45,230 nucleotides of DNA. Source: Acinetobacter baumannii (lineage in GTDB: Bacteria; Pseudomonadota; Gammaproteobacteria; Pseudomonadales; Moraxellaceae). Of the stretch, positions 33,898-43,739 are shown one piece after another (within the stretch, counting starts at the first letter, position 1; each line of letters starts with the position of its first letter). The stretch spans positions 1 through 45,230 of the forward strand of contig NZ_JADVOP010000032.1 in NCBI RefSeq assembly GCF_016508585.1, written 5' to 3'. Below the pieces are notes generated by a model, which worked only from the letters and a program-made list of their open reading frames with translations, made no database searches and was not told where the DNA came from. Both the position numbers and the translations under genes were made by a program.

Positions 33898-35289
33898 TTA
33901 ATCTACATGTACGGCTACTCTTTTGGTTGTTTTGTTCTTACGGGTCACCAGTAGACCGCAAATGACCACCACAGATGTCACACCCAAGGACAAGGTTGTT
34001 TCATAACTGTACTGTGGTGATAAAAACATATAAGACAGCACACTCATGATAACGGCAATCACAAACCAAGTCAGCCAAGGGAACATCCACATTTTAAAAC
34101 TAATTTGGGTACCCTTTTTCTCCAATTGGTATCGTGATCGCAATTGCGAAACTGCAATCACCAAGTAAACTACCAAGGCAATAGAACCCGTAGTGGAAAG
34201 CAAGAATCCAAAAACTTGTCCAGGGAACATGTAATTGACTGCACAACAGATCAAGCCGATAAAGGTCGAAGCAAAGACTGCAATCGTAGGAACACCTGAA
34301 CCATTAATTCTGGTGACCAATGTGGGGGCTTCTTTGCGTGCCCCCAAAGCAAACAGCATGCGTGAAGATGTATAGACCGCGGCATTCATACAACTTGCAA
34401 CCGCAATAAATACTACAATATCCATAATCAGCTTGGTTTGAGGAACATTTAGACTGACCAACACATACTGGAATGTTCCCAGCTTTTGTAAATCTGGTGA
34501 ACGCCAATCGACTAAAGCGACAGCAAGAAATATCGAAACAACAAAGAATAGAATAATACGATAGAGGACTAAGTTGGTCGCGCGTTTGATTTTTTCCTGT
34601 GGATTTTTTGACTCGGCTGCTGCAATTGAAAGAATTTCAATCCCAAAAAATGAAAATGCTGAGATTAAAATAGCAGACAGCACACCACCCATGCCATGGG
34701 GCATAAATCCACCATTGGAAAATAAATTGCCTATACCACTGACATCACGTGCCAAAGGCCAAAGTCCGAATACTGCTGCTGCACCAATCACAATAAACAA
34801 TAAGATTGCAATCACTTTAATTAATGCAAACCAGAACTCAAACTCTCCAAAACTTTTAGTGCTAAAGAAGTTGGCAAAACTCAGTAAGATAATAAATGCA
34901 AAAGCATAGATGGCACTGGACACTTGTGGAAACCAAGCATGTAAAATTTCAGCCCCTGCAATTGCTTCAATTGGGATGACTAAGACCCAAAACCACCAAT
35001 ACAACCAGCCAACGGTAAACCCTGCCCAAGGACCAATGGCTTTACGTGCATACGTTGAAAATGAGCCTGTATCAGGTTGGGCTACAGCCATTTCACCGAG
35101 CATGCGCATCACCAAAAATACGATCACGCTGGTAATCATATAAGCAAGTACAGCAGCAGGACCTGCCTTTGCAATTGCAGCAGAAGAACCAACAAATAAA
35201 CCTGCGCCAATCACGCCACCGATACTAATCATCGTGATATGTCGGTTGGAAAGTCCTTCACCTAATTTTGTTGTTTTTGCACTATTCAT
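33898..35289 (-). CDS. APC-family amino acid permease (GabP/AAT type)
   Basis: This 463-residue inner-membrane permease has about 12 hydrophobic segments. The APC signature near the N-terminus (NRHITMISIGGVIGAGLFVGSSAAIAKAGPAAVLAY) and GELAVAQPDTGSF-like loop (here GEMAVAQPDTGSFSTYA) are clear. The AAT subfamily takes up neutral amino acids and GABA. Its position after mmsA and an omega-aminotransferase suggests import of beta-alanine or a related omega-amino acid. A terminator separates it from mmsA, so it likely has its own promoter. Confidence 0.88.
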   Translation of the reverse strand: MNSAKTTKLGEGLSNRHITMISIGGVIGAGLFVGSSAAIAKAGPAAVLAYMITSVIVFLVMRMLGEMAVAQPDTGSFSTYARKAIGPWAGFTVGWLYWWFWVLVIPIEAIAGAEILHAWFPQVSSAIYAFAFIILLSFANFFSTKSFGEFEFWFALIKVIAILLFIVIGAAAVFGLWPLARDVSGIGNLFSNGGFMPHGMGGVLSAILISAFSFFGIEILSIAAAESKNPQEKIKRATNLVLYRIILFFVVSIFLAVALVDWRSPDLQKLGTFQYVLVSLNVPQTKLIMDIVVFIAVASCMNAAVYTSSRMLFALGARKEAPTLVTRINGSGVPTIAVFASTFIGLICCAVNYMFPGQVFGFLLSTTGSIALVVYLVIAVSQLRSRYQLEKKGTQISFKMWMFPWLTWFVIAVIMSVLSYMFLSPQYSYETTLSLGVTSVVVICGLLVTRKNKTTKRVAVHVD

Positions 35290-35412
35290 ATTTTATTCCT
35301 TAAAATAATCAGCACCAGATACCATTTCAAAACTGTGCTTTATCGCAACGCCTTGAATGATCATGCGCTTAACAAAGTGTGAATTACATTTTTAAATTCC
35401 TATTAAAAATAA

Positions 35413-35439
35413 AGAGAGAAAACCAAGGATTTTCTCTCT
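35413..35439 (-). terminator. Terminator after mmsA
   Basis: Perfect 10-bp arms (35413-35422, 35430-35439) are followed on the minus strand by TTTATTTTTA. It lies 12 bases after the mmsA stop. Confidence 0.85.
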
Positions 35440-35450
35440 GGATCACAACG

Positions 35451-37013
35451 CTAATTTAAAGTTGGCATGGCAAATTGTTTGGCCTCACGGATCTGTGCGG
35501 AAGGCCATCGTTGGGTAATGGTCTTGCGACGCGTATAAAAACGGACACCGTCTGGACCATAAGCATACAAGTCACCAAACAGTGAACGCTTCCAACCACC
35601 AAAACTATGATAGGCGACCGGTACAGGCAACGGTACATTTACACCCACCATGCCGACTTGAACATGGCTGGTAAAATAACGTGCAGCTTCACCATCACGC
35701 GTATAGATACAGGTACCGTTTCCATACTCATGGTCATTAATCAATTGCATCGCCTCTTGCATGGTTGCTACGCGAATCACCTGTAAAACAGGACCAAAAA
35801 TTTCTTGTTGATAACTGATCATCTCGGATGAGACTTGATCAATTAAAGTTGGACCAACATAAAAGCCTTGTTCATAGCCTGTAGGCTGAGCATTGCGTCC
35901 ATCCACTACAATTTTAGCACCTTGTTGTTCAGCACTTTGGATAAAAGCTTCTACTTTCTCTTTATGTGCTTGTGTAATGAGCGGTCCAAAGTCATTTTGC
36001 TCATCGGCATAGTGACCAAACTTTAATTGCTGCATTTCATGCTTGAGTTTTTCAATGACCAGATCAGCAACCTCATCTCCAATGGCAACCGCGACTGACA
36101 ACGCCATGCAGCGTTCACCAGATGAACCAAATGCAGCACCCAACAAGGAATTGACAACATTATCGATATCGGCATCCGGCATGATAATGGCGTGATTCTT
36201 TGCACCACCTAAAGCCTGGCAACGTTTGCCTGTTGAGGTTGCAGTACGATAAATATACTCTGCGATAGGGGTAGAACCCACAAAACTCATGGCTTGAACT
36301 TTGGGGTGATAAAGCAAAGCATCAACGGCTTCTTTATCGCCGTTGACGACGTTGAATACTCCATCAGGTAAACCCGCTTTTTTCAACAATTCAGCCAAAT
36401 ATAATGCAGCTGATGGCGTCTTTTCCGAAGGTTTGAGAATGAAGCAGTTGCCACATACAATAGCCATGGGAAACATCCACAATGGCACCATTGCCGGGAA
36501 ATTAAATGGGGTAACGCCTGCAACCACGCCTAAGGGTTGAAATTCACTCCATGAATCAATATCAGGTCCGACATTTTTTGAAAATTCACCTTTTAAAAAT
36601 TCTGGTGCTCCACAGGCGTATTCAACATTTTCAATACCGCGCTGTAATTCACCTTTGGCATCATGACAAATTTTGCCATGTTCCTGCCCAATCAATTCAC
36701 AGAGTTTTTCTGCATTTTCCTCAAGTAATTGTTTGAACTTAAACATTACTCGGGCACGCTTAATCACGGGTGTATCACGCCATGCAGGGAATGCTTGCTG
36801 CGCAATTTCAACAACATGATTAACCAGTGCAGCATCAGCAATCGCAACGTATTTATTCACTTTGCCTGTTGCTGGATGGTACACAGCTTGCTTTTTATTC
36901 GTCTTGGTCATCAAGCCACCCTGAATAAAGTGTCCTATAACATCGACTGTTTCTGCACTCTGTATACTGCCCATATCTGGTATTGACTGACTAAAATCTT
37001 CTAAATTATTCAT
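35451..37013 (-). CDS. mmsA: Methylmalonate/malonate-semialdehyde dehydrogenase (CoA-acylating)
   Basis: This 520-residue aldehyde dehydrogenase converts malonic or methylmalonic semialdehyde to acetyl- or propionyl-CoA. The catalytic Cys lies in [15 protein letters not shown]. Other family blocks are [24 protein letters not shown] and the C-terminal [21 protein letters not shown]-like stretch. It follows the aminotransferase on the same strand by 55 bases. Together they turn beta-alanine into acetyl-CoA. It could also use malonic semialdehyde from the rut pathway. Confidence 0.94.
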   Translation of the reverse strand: [520 protein letters not shown]

Positions 37014-37067
37014 TACTGTTCCTTGTCGATCATCATTTTCCCATTGGCTTTATCTAGCCTGCAAAAC

Positions 37068-38444
37068 TTATTGCACCTGGTAAAGGGTGTCTCCCACGGC
37101 GTTCATTAATCGAGATAGCTGTGCTTCGGTACTGTTAAACATCGGTCCAAACTGGATGGTATCGCCGCCAAAACGCACATAAAAACCTGCTTTCCACAAT
37201 CGCATTCCTGTTTCAAAACCACGAATTGTCGCATCGCCATCCCGAGGGGCTAATTGCAAGGCACCGATCAATCCACAATTACGAATATCAACAATGTGAG
37301 GTGCGCCTTTTAACTCATGAATAAGTTTTTCAAAACTTGGCGCTAAATGCGCAGACTGAGTAATTAAATTTTCATTTTCAAGTACATCCAATGTTGCTAA
37401 TGCTGCTGCACATGCCACTGGATGAGCGGAGTAGGTATAACCGTGAGTAAATTCAACTGCATGATCTGGTAGATCCTGCTGCATAAAGGCATCGTAGATT
37501 TCACGGCTCGCCACCACACCACCTAAAGGAATTGCGCCATTGGTGACTTGTTTAGCAAAAGTCAATATATCTGGGCTTACTCCAAAATATTCAGATGCAG
37601 TCCATTTTCCCATACGTCCAAAACCTGTGATAACTTCATCGAAAATCAGTAAAATATCGTGTTGATCACAGATCTCTCTTAGGCGTTGTAAATATCCTGT
37701 CGGCGGCACAATGCAACCTGCCGAGCCAGACACAGGTTCTACAATGACTGCTGCGATATTGGAAGCATCATGTAATTCAATCAGCTTGAGCATTTCATCT
37801 GCCAGCTCAACGCCCCCAGTTTCTGCGCAGCCTTTGGTAAAACTTAAATGGGTTTGTAAAGTGTGGGGCAAATGGTCAACATCCATCAATTGCCCAAACA
37901 TTTTTCGGTTGCCGCCAATTCCACCTAAACTGGTACCGGCTACGTTTACGCCATGATAACCACGTGCTCGACCAATCAATTTGGTTTTACTTGGCTTACC
38001 TTGAATTCGCCAATATGCACGTGCCATTTTGATTGCGGTATCTGCCGACTCTGAGCCTGAATCAGTAAAGAAAACATGTTGCAGTTTTTCCGGCATGTGC
38101 TGGATAATTTTTTCAGCCAACTGAAAAGCCAAAGGATGACCAAACTGGAACGCGGGTGAATAATCCAGTTTTGCCAACTGCTGACTGACTGCCTGTTGAA
38201 TTTCAGTTCTGGTATGCCCTGCACCGCAGGTCCATAAACCTGACAATGAGTCATAAATTTCACGCCCGTGACTGTCAATTAAATACGATCCTTGTGCACC
38301 AACGACCAAACGGGGGTCTTGATGAAAATTACGATTTGCAGAAAACGGCATCCAGTAAGCTTGATAGTTTAAATTCATCTGTGTATTGGATTGACTTGCT
38401 TCCGCTGCATAGTCACGGTCAGTTAAAGTATCTATATCAAACAT
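37068..38444 (-). CDS. Omega-amino acid (beta-alanine):pyruvate aminotransferase
   Basis: This 458-residue class-III PLP aminotransferase shows the phosphate-binding block TDSGSESADTAIKMARAYW, the PLP-contact Asp in FDEVITGFGRMG and the Schiff-base Lys in TFAKQVTNGAIPLGG. It closely resembles BauA/AptA, which transfers the amino group of beta-alanine to pyruvate, giving malonic semialdehyde. I chose the ATG at 38444, after AGAAGAG, over an ATG 22 codons earlier. It is divergent from a LysR gene that probably activates it. Confidence 0.92.
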   Translation of the reverse strand: MFDIDTLTDRDYAAEASQSNTQMNLNYQAYWMPFSANRNFHQDPRLVVGAQGSYLIDSHGREIYDSLSGLWTCGAGHTRTEIQQAVSQQLAKLDYSPAFQFGHPLAFQLAEKIIQHMPEKLQHVFFTDSGSESADTAIKMARAYWRIQGKPSKTKLIGRARGYHGVNVAGTSLGGIGGNRKMFGQLMDVDHLPHTLQTHLSFTKGCAETGGVELADEMLKLIELHDASNIAAVIVEPVSGSAGCIVPPTGYLQRLREICDQHDILLIFDEVITGFGRMGKWTASEYFGVSPDILTFAKQVTNGAIPLGGVVASREIYDAFMQQDLPDHAVEFTHGYTYSAHPVACAAALATLDVLENENLITQSAHLAPSFEKLIHELKGAPHIVDIRNCGLIGALQLAPRDGDATIRGFETGMRLWKAGFYVRFGGDTIQFGPMFNSTEAQLSRLMNAVGDTLYQVQ

Positions 38445-38499
38445 AATCACTCTTCTTGTTTTAGGGTTATGTCTTGAGTGTACAAAGCGATATAGTTTT

Positions 38500-38516
38500 G
38501 ATAAATTCAAATTATC
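38500..38516. promoter_or_regulatory. Candidate LysR-type operator
   Basis: GATAA-N7-TTATC is a perfect 5-bp-arm repeat in the 100-base gap between the divergent aminotransferase and LysR genes, the usual place for a LysR-type site. Confidence 0.45.
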
Positions 38517-38546
38517 TTGAGTTTAGATATAAAAAAGCAAAACTAA

Positions 38547-39467
38547 ATGAAACCTAAGAAATTAAACCAAGTAACTGATTTTGATATAAAGTTGCTTAAA
38601 ATTTTTAAAACAGTATGTGACTGTCACAGCTTTACTGCTGCCGAAAGTATTCTGGGCATTAGCCGATCTGCGATTAGTTTACATATGAGTGATCTTGAAA
38701 ATCGTTTAGGTATTCGGCTTTGCCAACGAGGACGAGCGGGCTTTGCACTCACCGATGAAGGGCGTGAGGTTTTACAGTATATTGAAATGTTGACTGCCTC
38801 GATTGAAGACTTTCGCGCCAAAATCAATCAAATGCACAATCAGTTAAAAGGTGAATTTAACATTGGCATCATTAACAATCTGGTCACCATGCAAAGTGCT
38901 TATATCACCAAATCTTTAGCGCAGCTTGCTGAAGAAAATTCTGAAGTGGTGATCAATATCAGTATGAGTACATTGTCTGATATCGAATGTCGTGTTCTAG
39001 ATAATCGTTTACACGCAGGTGCCATTCCTTTAGTGAGTCCACTCTCAGGATTGGATTATTTTCATTTATATCAGGAAAATTCATTTTTATATTGCGGAGA
39101 AAACCACCCTTTATTCGAACACCAAGGTAAAATCAACCCAAAAGATCTCAAACAATGGAATACAGTACTTCCAAACTACGCCATCAGCCCTGAAGCAATG
39201 AAGTTACATCAATTATTAAACTGTTCAGCTACAGCAAGTGACCGAGAAGGAATCGCCTTTCTTATTCTGACTGGTAAATTTATCGGATTTTTACCTGATC
39301 ATTATGCAAGAAAATGGGTCGTAGATGGCTTTATGAAACCCATTATGCAAAATGTTATGCACTATAGTACACCTATATGCCTGATTACACACAAAGGAAA
39401 AAATTATAATATTATTTTAAAAACTTTTATGGATATTTTAAAAAGAACAGTACCACCTATTCAATGA
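38547..39467 (+). CDS. LysR-family regulator of the beta-alanine cluster
   Basis: This 306-residue regulator has its helix-turn-helix at about residues 25-50 (SFTAAESILGISRSAISLHMSDLENRLGIRLCQRG). The C-terminal effector domain begins LKGEFNIGIINNL. It is divergent from the aminotransferase/mmsA operon and is likely to activate it in response to beta-alanine or a related amino acid. The effector is inferred. Confidence 0.9.
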   Translation: MKPKKLNQVTDFDIKLLKIFKTVCDCHSFTAAESILGISRSAISLHMSDLENRLGIRLCQRGRAGFALTDEGREVLQYIEMLTASIEDFRAKINQMHNQLKGEFNIGIINNLVTMQSAYITKSLAQLAEENSEVVINISMSTLSDIECRVLDNRLHAGAIPLVSPLSGLDYFHLYQENSFLYCGENHPLFEHQGKINPKDLKQWNTVLPNYAISPEAMKLHQLLNCSATASDREGIAFLILTGKFIGFLPDHYARKWVVDGFMKPIMQNVMHYSTPICLITHKGKNYNIILKTFMDILKRTVPPIQ

Positions 39468-39501
39468 TGTTTATTTTAACGCGAATATTAAAAAACAAAA
39501 A

Positions 39502-39546
39502 AGCTTTAAATATAATCTGATTAAAAATCAAACTGTATTTAAAGCT
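39502..39546 (-). terminator. Terminator of the pilus operon
   Basis: 11-bp arms (39502-39512, 39536-39546) with a nested small hairpin are followed on the minus strand by a T-rich run. It lies 53 bases after the last small gene. Confidence 0.75.
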
Positions 39547-39598
39547 AAAAAACAATATAAATATAAAATAAACGTGATGCAATTAACATTATTTCTAT

Positions 39599-39904
39599 TT
39601 AGTAATAATCTACAACCAATATTTTATGCAGATGACTTTCTAAATCTTCTATATTGAGGTGAACCATGCTATTGCCTTTTTTTTCAATCAAGCTGTTAAA
39701 GCTAAGACTATCAACGTTTGCTTTATTTTTAATCGCTTCCACAGTGTTATCAATCATTTTACAATTTGAATTATTTGAATCTTTCTCACAGGTAAATTCT
39801 ACAATATCCCCGTAAAACATAATCTCCTCAGCTGATGCATTTAAACTTAAAATCGATATACTGAATGTTATTAATAAAAAGGCTAATTTTTTAATTAACT
39901 CCAT
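39599..39904 (-). CDS. Small exported, possibly pilin-like protein
   Basis: This 101-residue protein has a clear signal peptide (LAFLLITFSISILSLNASA, cut before EEIMF). The mature part starts EEIMFYGDIVEFTCEKD and holds two Cys; it ends in VVDYY. A first strand with a Cys, a second Cys and a penultimate aromatic residue recall chaperone-usher pilins, but it is about 70 residues shorter than a normal one. It is 116 bases after the adhesin-like gene on the same strand, with the operon terminator behind it. It may be a pilus-associated minor protein, or unrelated. Confidence 0.65.
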   Translation of the reverse strand: MELIKKLAFLLITFSISILSLNASAEEIMFYGDIVEFTCEKDSNNSNCKMIDNTVEAIKNKANVDSLSFNSLIEKKGNSMVHLNIEDLESHLHKILVVDYY

Positions 39905-40020
39905 CTCAATCCCCTTTAAAGAAATGGTGTAGTTAATTAATTACATAACCTTATTATTAATACAAGATTATCCAGTGGATAAATAAAAAAATAATTGAAG
40001 CAAAATATGATTTACTTCAA

Positions 40021-41031
40021 TTAATCATATTCAATTGTGACGGTTGCCATAGCTCGGACTTTTCCAGGCGTCACTTTCGTTGCCGTTTGATAGTAACGTG
40101 CAGTCATTGGAACATTGTATTGTATATTGTCATTTGACTTTAAAGTACCCAGTTCGAGTTTGTCATTTTTAGCAATCACACGATTGGCATTTTTATATTG
40201 TGACTGCAATTGTACCCCCACTCCTGAAGCACTTGTTCCAGTTGAGTTGGTATTGGCGAGTACATTCTGCATGCTACTGCTCACAGCATCATAATCAAAG
40301 CTTAGGCTAATTTTATTGGTCTCTTCATAGCCAGTCGGATTCTTACCGCCATTACATAAGATATTGAGATCAAATGCTTGTTCGCCTTGTACCGAGCCTA
40401 CACCTTTAAAATCGGCTTTATTGACAGTTGGAAGGTTTACCGTTTTATTGATATTGCCTAATATTTCACATGAAGAAGAGGCTATGGTAATCGCATTTCC
40501 ATAAACTGTACTGGTTAGCCATGGTGGATTTGGGCGATCCGCTGAACGATAGCTACTATATGTACCTGGAACAAGTGCGCCCGAGCCAGTAGTGGTTCCA
40601 GTTTTCACAATTTCAACAATAAAAAATCCTTCAGCCAAAACACGTCTACCCGATGCACTGCGACGATAAGGATAATAATCCGCAAAACCCGGTGCTGAAG
40701 GCGCTTCTCGATATAAACGGATACCGATACCATCAATGTTGGTATTAAAAACAGAATTACCAATAGGACTCAGTGAATAATTTTGAGTATGGATCGCCTC
40801 AAGCGTACCAGAAATGCCGCAACTGTATGTTGAACCATTGGGTTTGATTGGAAAGGATGCTCTTTTCAAAACTTTGCCAACAGCATCACTTGGTCGAACA
40901 ACCACACGTCCTACTGCCATGCTGACATCTACAGTTGAAAACCCTCGATCGGGTATACATGCAGCATAAGCCACGGGACTGACCGCTCCTGCTAAAAGCA
41001 AAAGAATAGGATTTAAAACTTTATAGTTCAT
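40021..41031 (-). CDS. Pilus tip adhesin-like two-domain protein
   Basis: This 336-residue exported protein has a signal peptide ending in VAYA, just before CIPDRGF. An N-terminal domain of about 170 residues with its own Cys pair follows, and then a pilin domain (SSSCEILGNINKTVNLPTVNKADF to ATVTIEYD) with the penultimate Tyr recognised by the chaperone. The layout resembles FimH-type adhesins. The ATG at 41031 overlaps the usher TGA (ATGA). The receptor cannot be deduced. Confidence 0.85.
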   Translation of the reverse strand: MNYKVLNPILLLLAGAVSPVAYAACIPDRGFSTVDVSMAVGRVVVRPSDAVGKVLKRASFPIKPNGSTYSCGISGTLEAIHTQNYSLSPIGNSVFNTNIDGIGIRLYREAPSAPGFADYYPYRRSASGRRVLAEGFFIVEIVKTGTTTGSGALVPGTYSSYRSADRPNPPWLTSTVYGNAITIASSSCEILGNINKTVNLPTVNKADFKGVGSVQGEQAFDLNILCNGGKNPTGYEETNKISLSFDYDAVSSSMQNVLANTNSTGTSASGVGVQLQSQYKNANRVIAKNDKLELGTLKSNDNIQYNVPMTARYYQTATKVTPGKVRAMATVTIEYD

Positions 41032-43601
41032 TGACACACACCTTCCGCCATGATCATGTTTTGCTTTTTGTCTGCTGCTTGCGCTGAAACATCATACTGA
41101 ATGCGACATTGCTCATTGGCATTTTCGCCCCATTTAACTGTTACAGTATCTGCTGTTGTATTGGTTCTCAAGTAAACCATACTGCCCTGCGCAACCATAC
41201 CGACATTTTCACCTTTTGTATCAAACACTTCTGCTGCAAAAGGTAGAGTGTCACCATTTTCTTTCATACTGTGGATATAAATTGCCTTACCCAGTTTGGT
41301 CACAAAACTGACTTGAGAGATAGAACCGGCATATGGCGCAATTCGCTGACTAGAACCATCTAACTCAACATCTGCTGACATACCCTGAGGATCAAGCGTA
41401 ATATCATTTAAACGATATGGCGTAACATACGGAATAACCGCATAACCCGATTTATTGATGCTTAAACCCGTTGCATTGTTGACTTTTGCGCCAGCTGCTT
41501 CTGGTGCATAGACCAAGACCATGGTTTGTCCCTGGTCAGGTCCAAACAATACGCCTTGAGGATGTGCAACAATATTACCGCGAGCAGTCAGCATCGCTTG
41601 TTCATAACCATCGGCAACACTATACGAACCACCTACCGTCGCGTAGTTGGTACGATACTGTGCATTAAGATTTGCACTTGGATTATCGCCGTAACGTGTC
41701 GACACAGATGTACCATAGTTAAAACGATCGCCTACGACACCACTCACACCCACTGTCGCGTTATCTTGGGTCATGATGGAGTTTAAGTTCGCCGAGCTTT
41801 TCTTAAATGTTAACGGTAATGATAAAGTCAGCATGTACTCTGTATCATTATTGGTCACTTTGGTCGCTTTATTTTCTATATTACGATTAATTGCTGACAA
41901 ACCATAGGTCAAACCACGATAGCTATTGCTATAACCGATCTGATACTGACGTGTAGTTTCTTGACGATTCCAATAATCTACCCATGAACCTGTCACGTAC
42001 ATGTTCCCCCAACCTTCTGGAAGCCCTTGGTTCAGTGTAATCTGGAATTCGCTTCGCTGTTTACCGACATGCGCAGAACTTATGCCTTTTTTGTCCAAAT
42101 CCTGGACTAAGATTGCATCACGTAATTTATAGAAGTTTTCTGTAGAGTAACGATATGCTGCCAAAGTTAAATTGGTATCCGTAGGCGTAATCAATTTACT
42201 ATAGCTGATTCGGAAACTTTGCCCACTTTCACTTTTACGGCGCTCAAAATCAGCTTGAGAATGTGTCACATCAAGTGCGACTGCACCAATCGGTGTAGCA
42301 AACGCACTCCCCAATGTCACAGCGGAATAGTCTTCAGAGAACTGTACCCCACCATATGCTGTAATTGAGTTGTTGACCCCGCGTTGATATTTACCCTGTA
42401 CAATAAATGGATCAAGGTCGATATCTTTATCACGGAACTGACCCATTGAAACAGAATAACGACTCATACCTGGACGTAGCATTTGTACCACAGAGGCATA
42501 CGGAATCGAATAACGCTGAATTTCACCATTGGCTTCTAAAATGGAAACCTCAAGCTCGCCACCAAAACCTGTAGGATACAAGTCATTGATCTCGAAACTA
42601 CCTGGTGCAACAGTGGTCTGATAAATAAGTTGACCTTGTTGACGTACTTCGACTTTGGCATTGGTTTTTGCATTGCCGCGAATACGTGGTGCATAACCGA
42701 TCATGCTATTTGGTAGCATACGGTCATCACTGGAGAAATCGACACCGCGATAGCCGAATGAGTCAAATATTTCACCATCGGTGAAGCTTTCACCTAGGGT
42801 CAATACGCCCCGGTATTGAGGGAACGCCCGTTGAACGTAGGTACTGATCGCATCGTAGCTTGATTTAGAGGTATGATCAACGGTTGTTCGATCTTGCCAC
42901 TGCCATTGACCATTGTGTCGAAATTGCCAACCCGCTAAATTTGCCCCAGCTGTTACAGAAGTAAAAGCATTGGTGGTTTCTTCACCGCCCTGCAATTTAT
43001 TAAAAGTTTTGTATGCGCTGGCATTATAAGAAAGAAATGCAGCATTAATACCACGATCCCAAACACTTGGATCAACATAGCCTTGGGCATTTTTTTGCAT
43101 CGCTACTTGCGGAATAGAAATATCGACACGTAAACGTGATGTATCAAACTCATAAAATGAATCTTCTACCCACTGTTCAATTTTCTGACATCCTGCTGGA
43201 TAGGTGCTTTGACCTTTTTTTAATACTTCTGCTTTAACGCCATATTCTAAAAGTTGGCTTGAGTTAAAGCAGGTATAGGCATTTTGATTATTTTCAGTGG
43301 CTTTAAACACCATACGGTGCTTACCAAACCAATTTCCATTGACATAAATATCGACATTGTAATCGCCAGGTAAAACAGGATTACCGTATTTAAAACGATT
43401 CACATCAATCTTTTTAGCGTCACCAATTAAAAAAGCCGAATCAAATTCTGCTTCAGTAGCAGTCGGAGACTGTTCTGTCCCGTCTAAGTCAGTTTCAGTT
43501 GCATTAACTAGAGCTGGAATGCTAAGTGTAATCACGCCACAAGCCACATAATAACGAATATGTCGCTTGATCCACTTATAGCTTTGTTCATTTTTTTGCA
43601 T
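41028..43601 (-). CDS. Outer-membrane usher protein (FimD/PapC family)
   Basis: This 857-residue usher secretes and assembles pilin subunits. A signal peptide (ACGVITLSIPALVNA) is followed by the periplasmic N-terminal domain (FDSAFLIGDAKKIDVNRFKYGNPVLPGDYNVDIYVNGNW). The barrel with plug includes RGVDFSSDDRMLPNSMIGYAPRIRG, and the C-terminal domains end at CRIQYDVSAQ. The length is normal. It lies between chaperone and adhesin, 138 bases after the chaperone. Confidence 0.96.
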   Translation of the reverse strand: MQKNEQSYKWIKRHIRYYVACGVITLSIPALVNATETDLDGTEQSPTATEAEFDSAFLIGDAKKIDVNRFKYGNPVLPGDYNVDIYVNGNWFGKHRMVFKATENNQNAYTCFNSSQLLEYGVKAEVLKKGQSTYPAGCQKIEQWVEDSFYEFDTSRLRVDISIPQVAMQKNAQGYVDPSVWDRGINAAFLSYNASAYKTFNKLQGGEETTNAFTSVTAGANLAGWQFRHNGQWQWQDRTTVDHTSKSSYDAISTYVQRAFPQYRGVLTLGESFTDGEIFDSFGYRGVDFSSDDRMLPNSMIGYAPRIRGNAKTNAKVEVRQQGQLIYQTTVAPGSFEINDLYPTGFGGELEVSILEANGEIQRYSIPYASVVQMLRPGMSRYSVSMGQFRDKDIDLDPFIVQGKYQRGVNNSITAYGGVQFSEDYSAVTLGSAFATPIGAVALDVTHSQADFERRKSESGQSFRISYSKLITPTDTNLTLAAYRYSTENFYKLRDAILVQDLDKKGISSAHVGKQRSEFQITLNQGLPEGWGNMYVTGSWVDYWNRQETTRQYQIGYSNSYRGLTYGLSAINRNIENKATKVTNNDTEYMLTLSLPLTFKKSSANLNSIMTQDNATVGVSGVVGDRFNYGTSVSTRYGDNPSANLNAQYRTNYATVGGSYSVADGYEQAMLTARGNIVAHPQGVLFGPDQGQTMVLVYAPEAAGAKVNNATGLSINKSGYAVIPYVTPYRLNDITLDPQGMSADVELDGSSQRIAPYAGSISQVSFVTKLGKAIYIHSMKENGDTLPFAAEVFDTKGENVGMVAQGSMVYLRTNTTADTVTVKWGENANEQCRIQYDVSAQAADKKQNMIMAEGVCQ

Positions 43602-43739
43602 AAAGAAGTCTGCCTATTGACAAATGAATAGGTTTTTAATTCGCTTACTCTCAGTTAAATGGAATGATTAAAGGTGTTTCATCATTATTCAAAGGTGCTT
43701 TAAAAGACGCATCAAAGTGAAATTTAAAGACTTGCCAAC

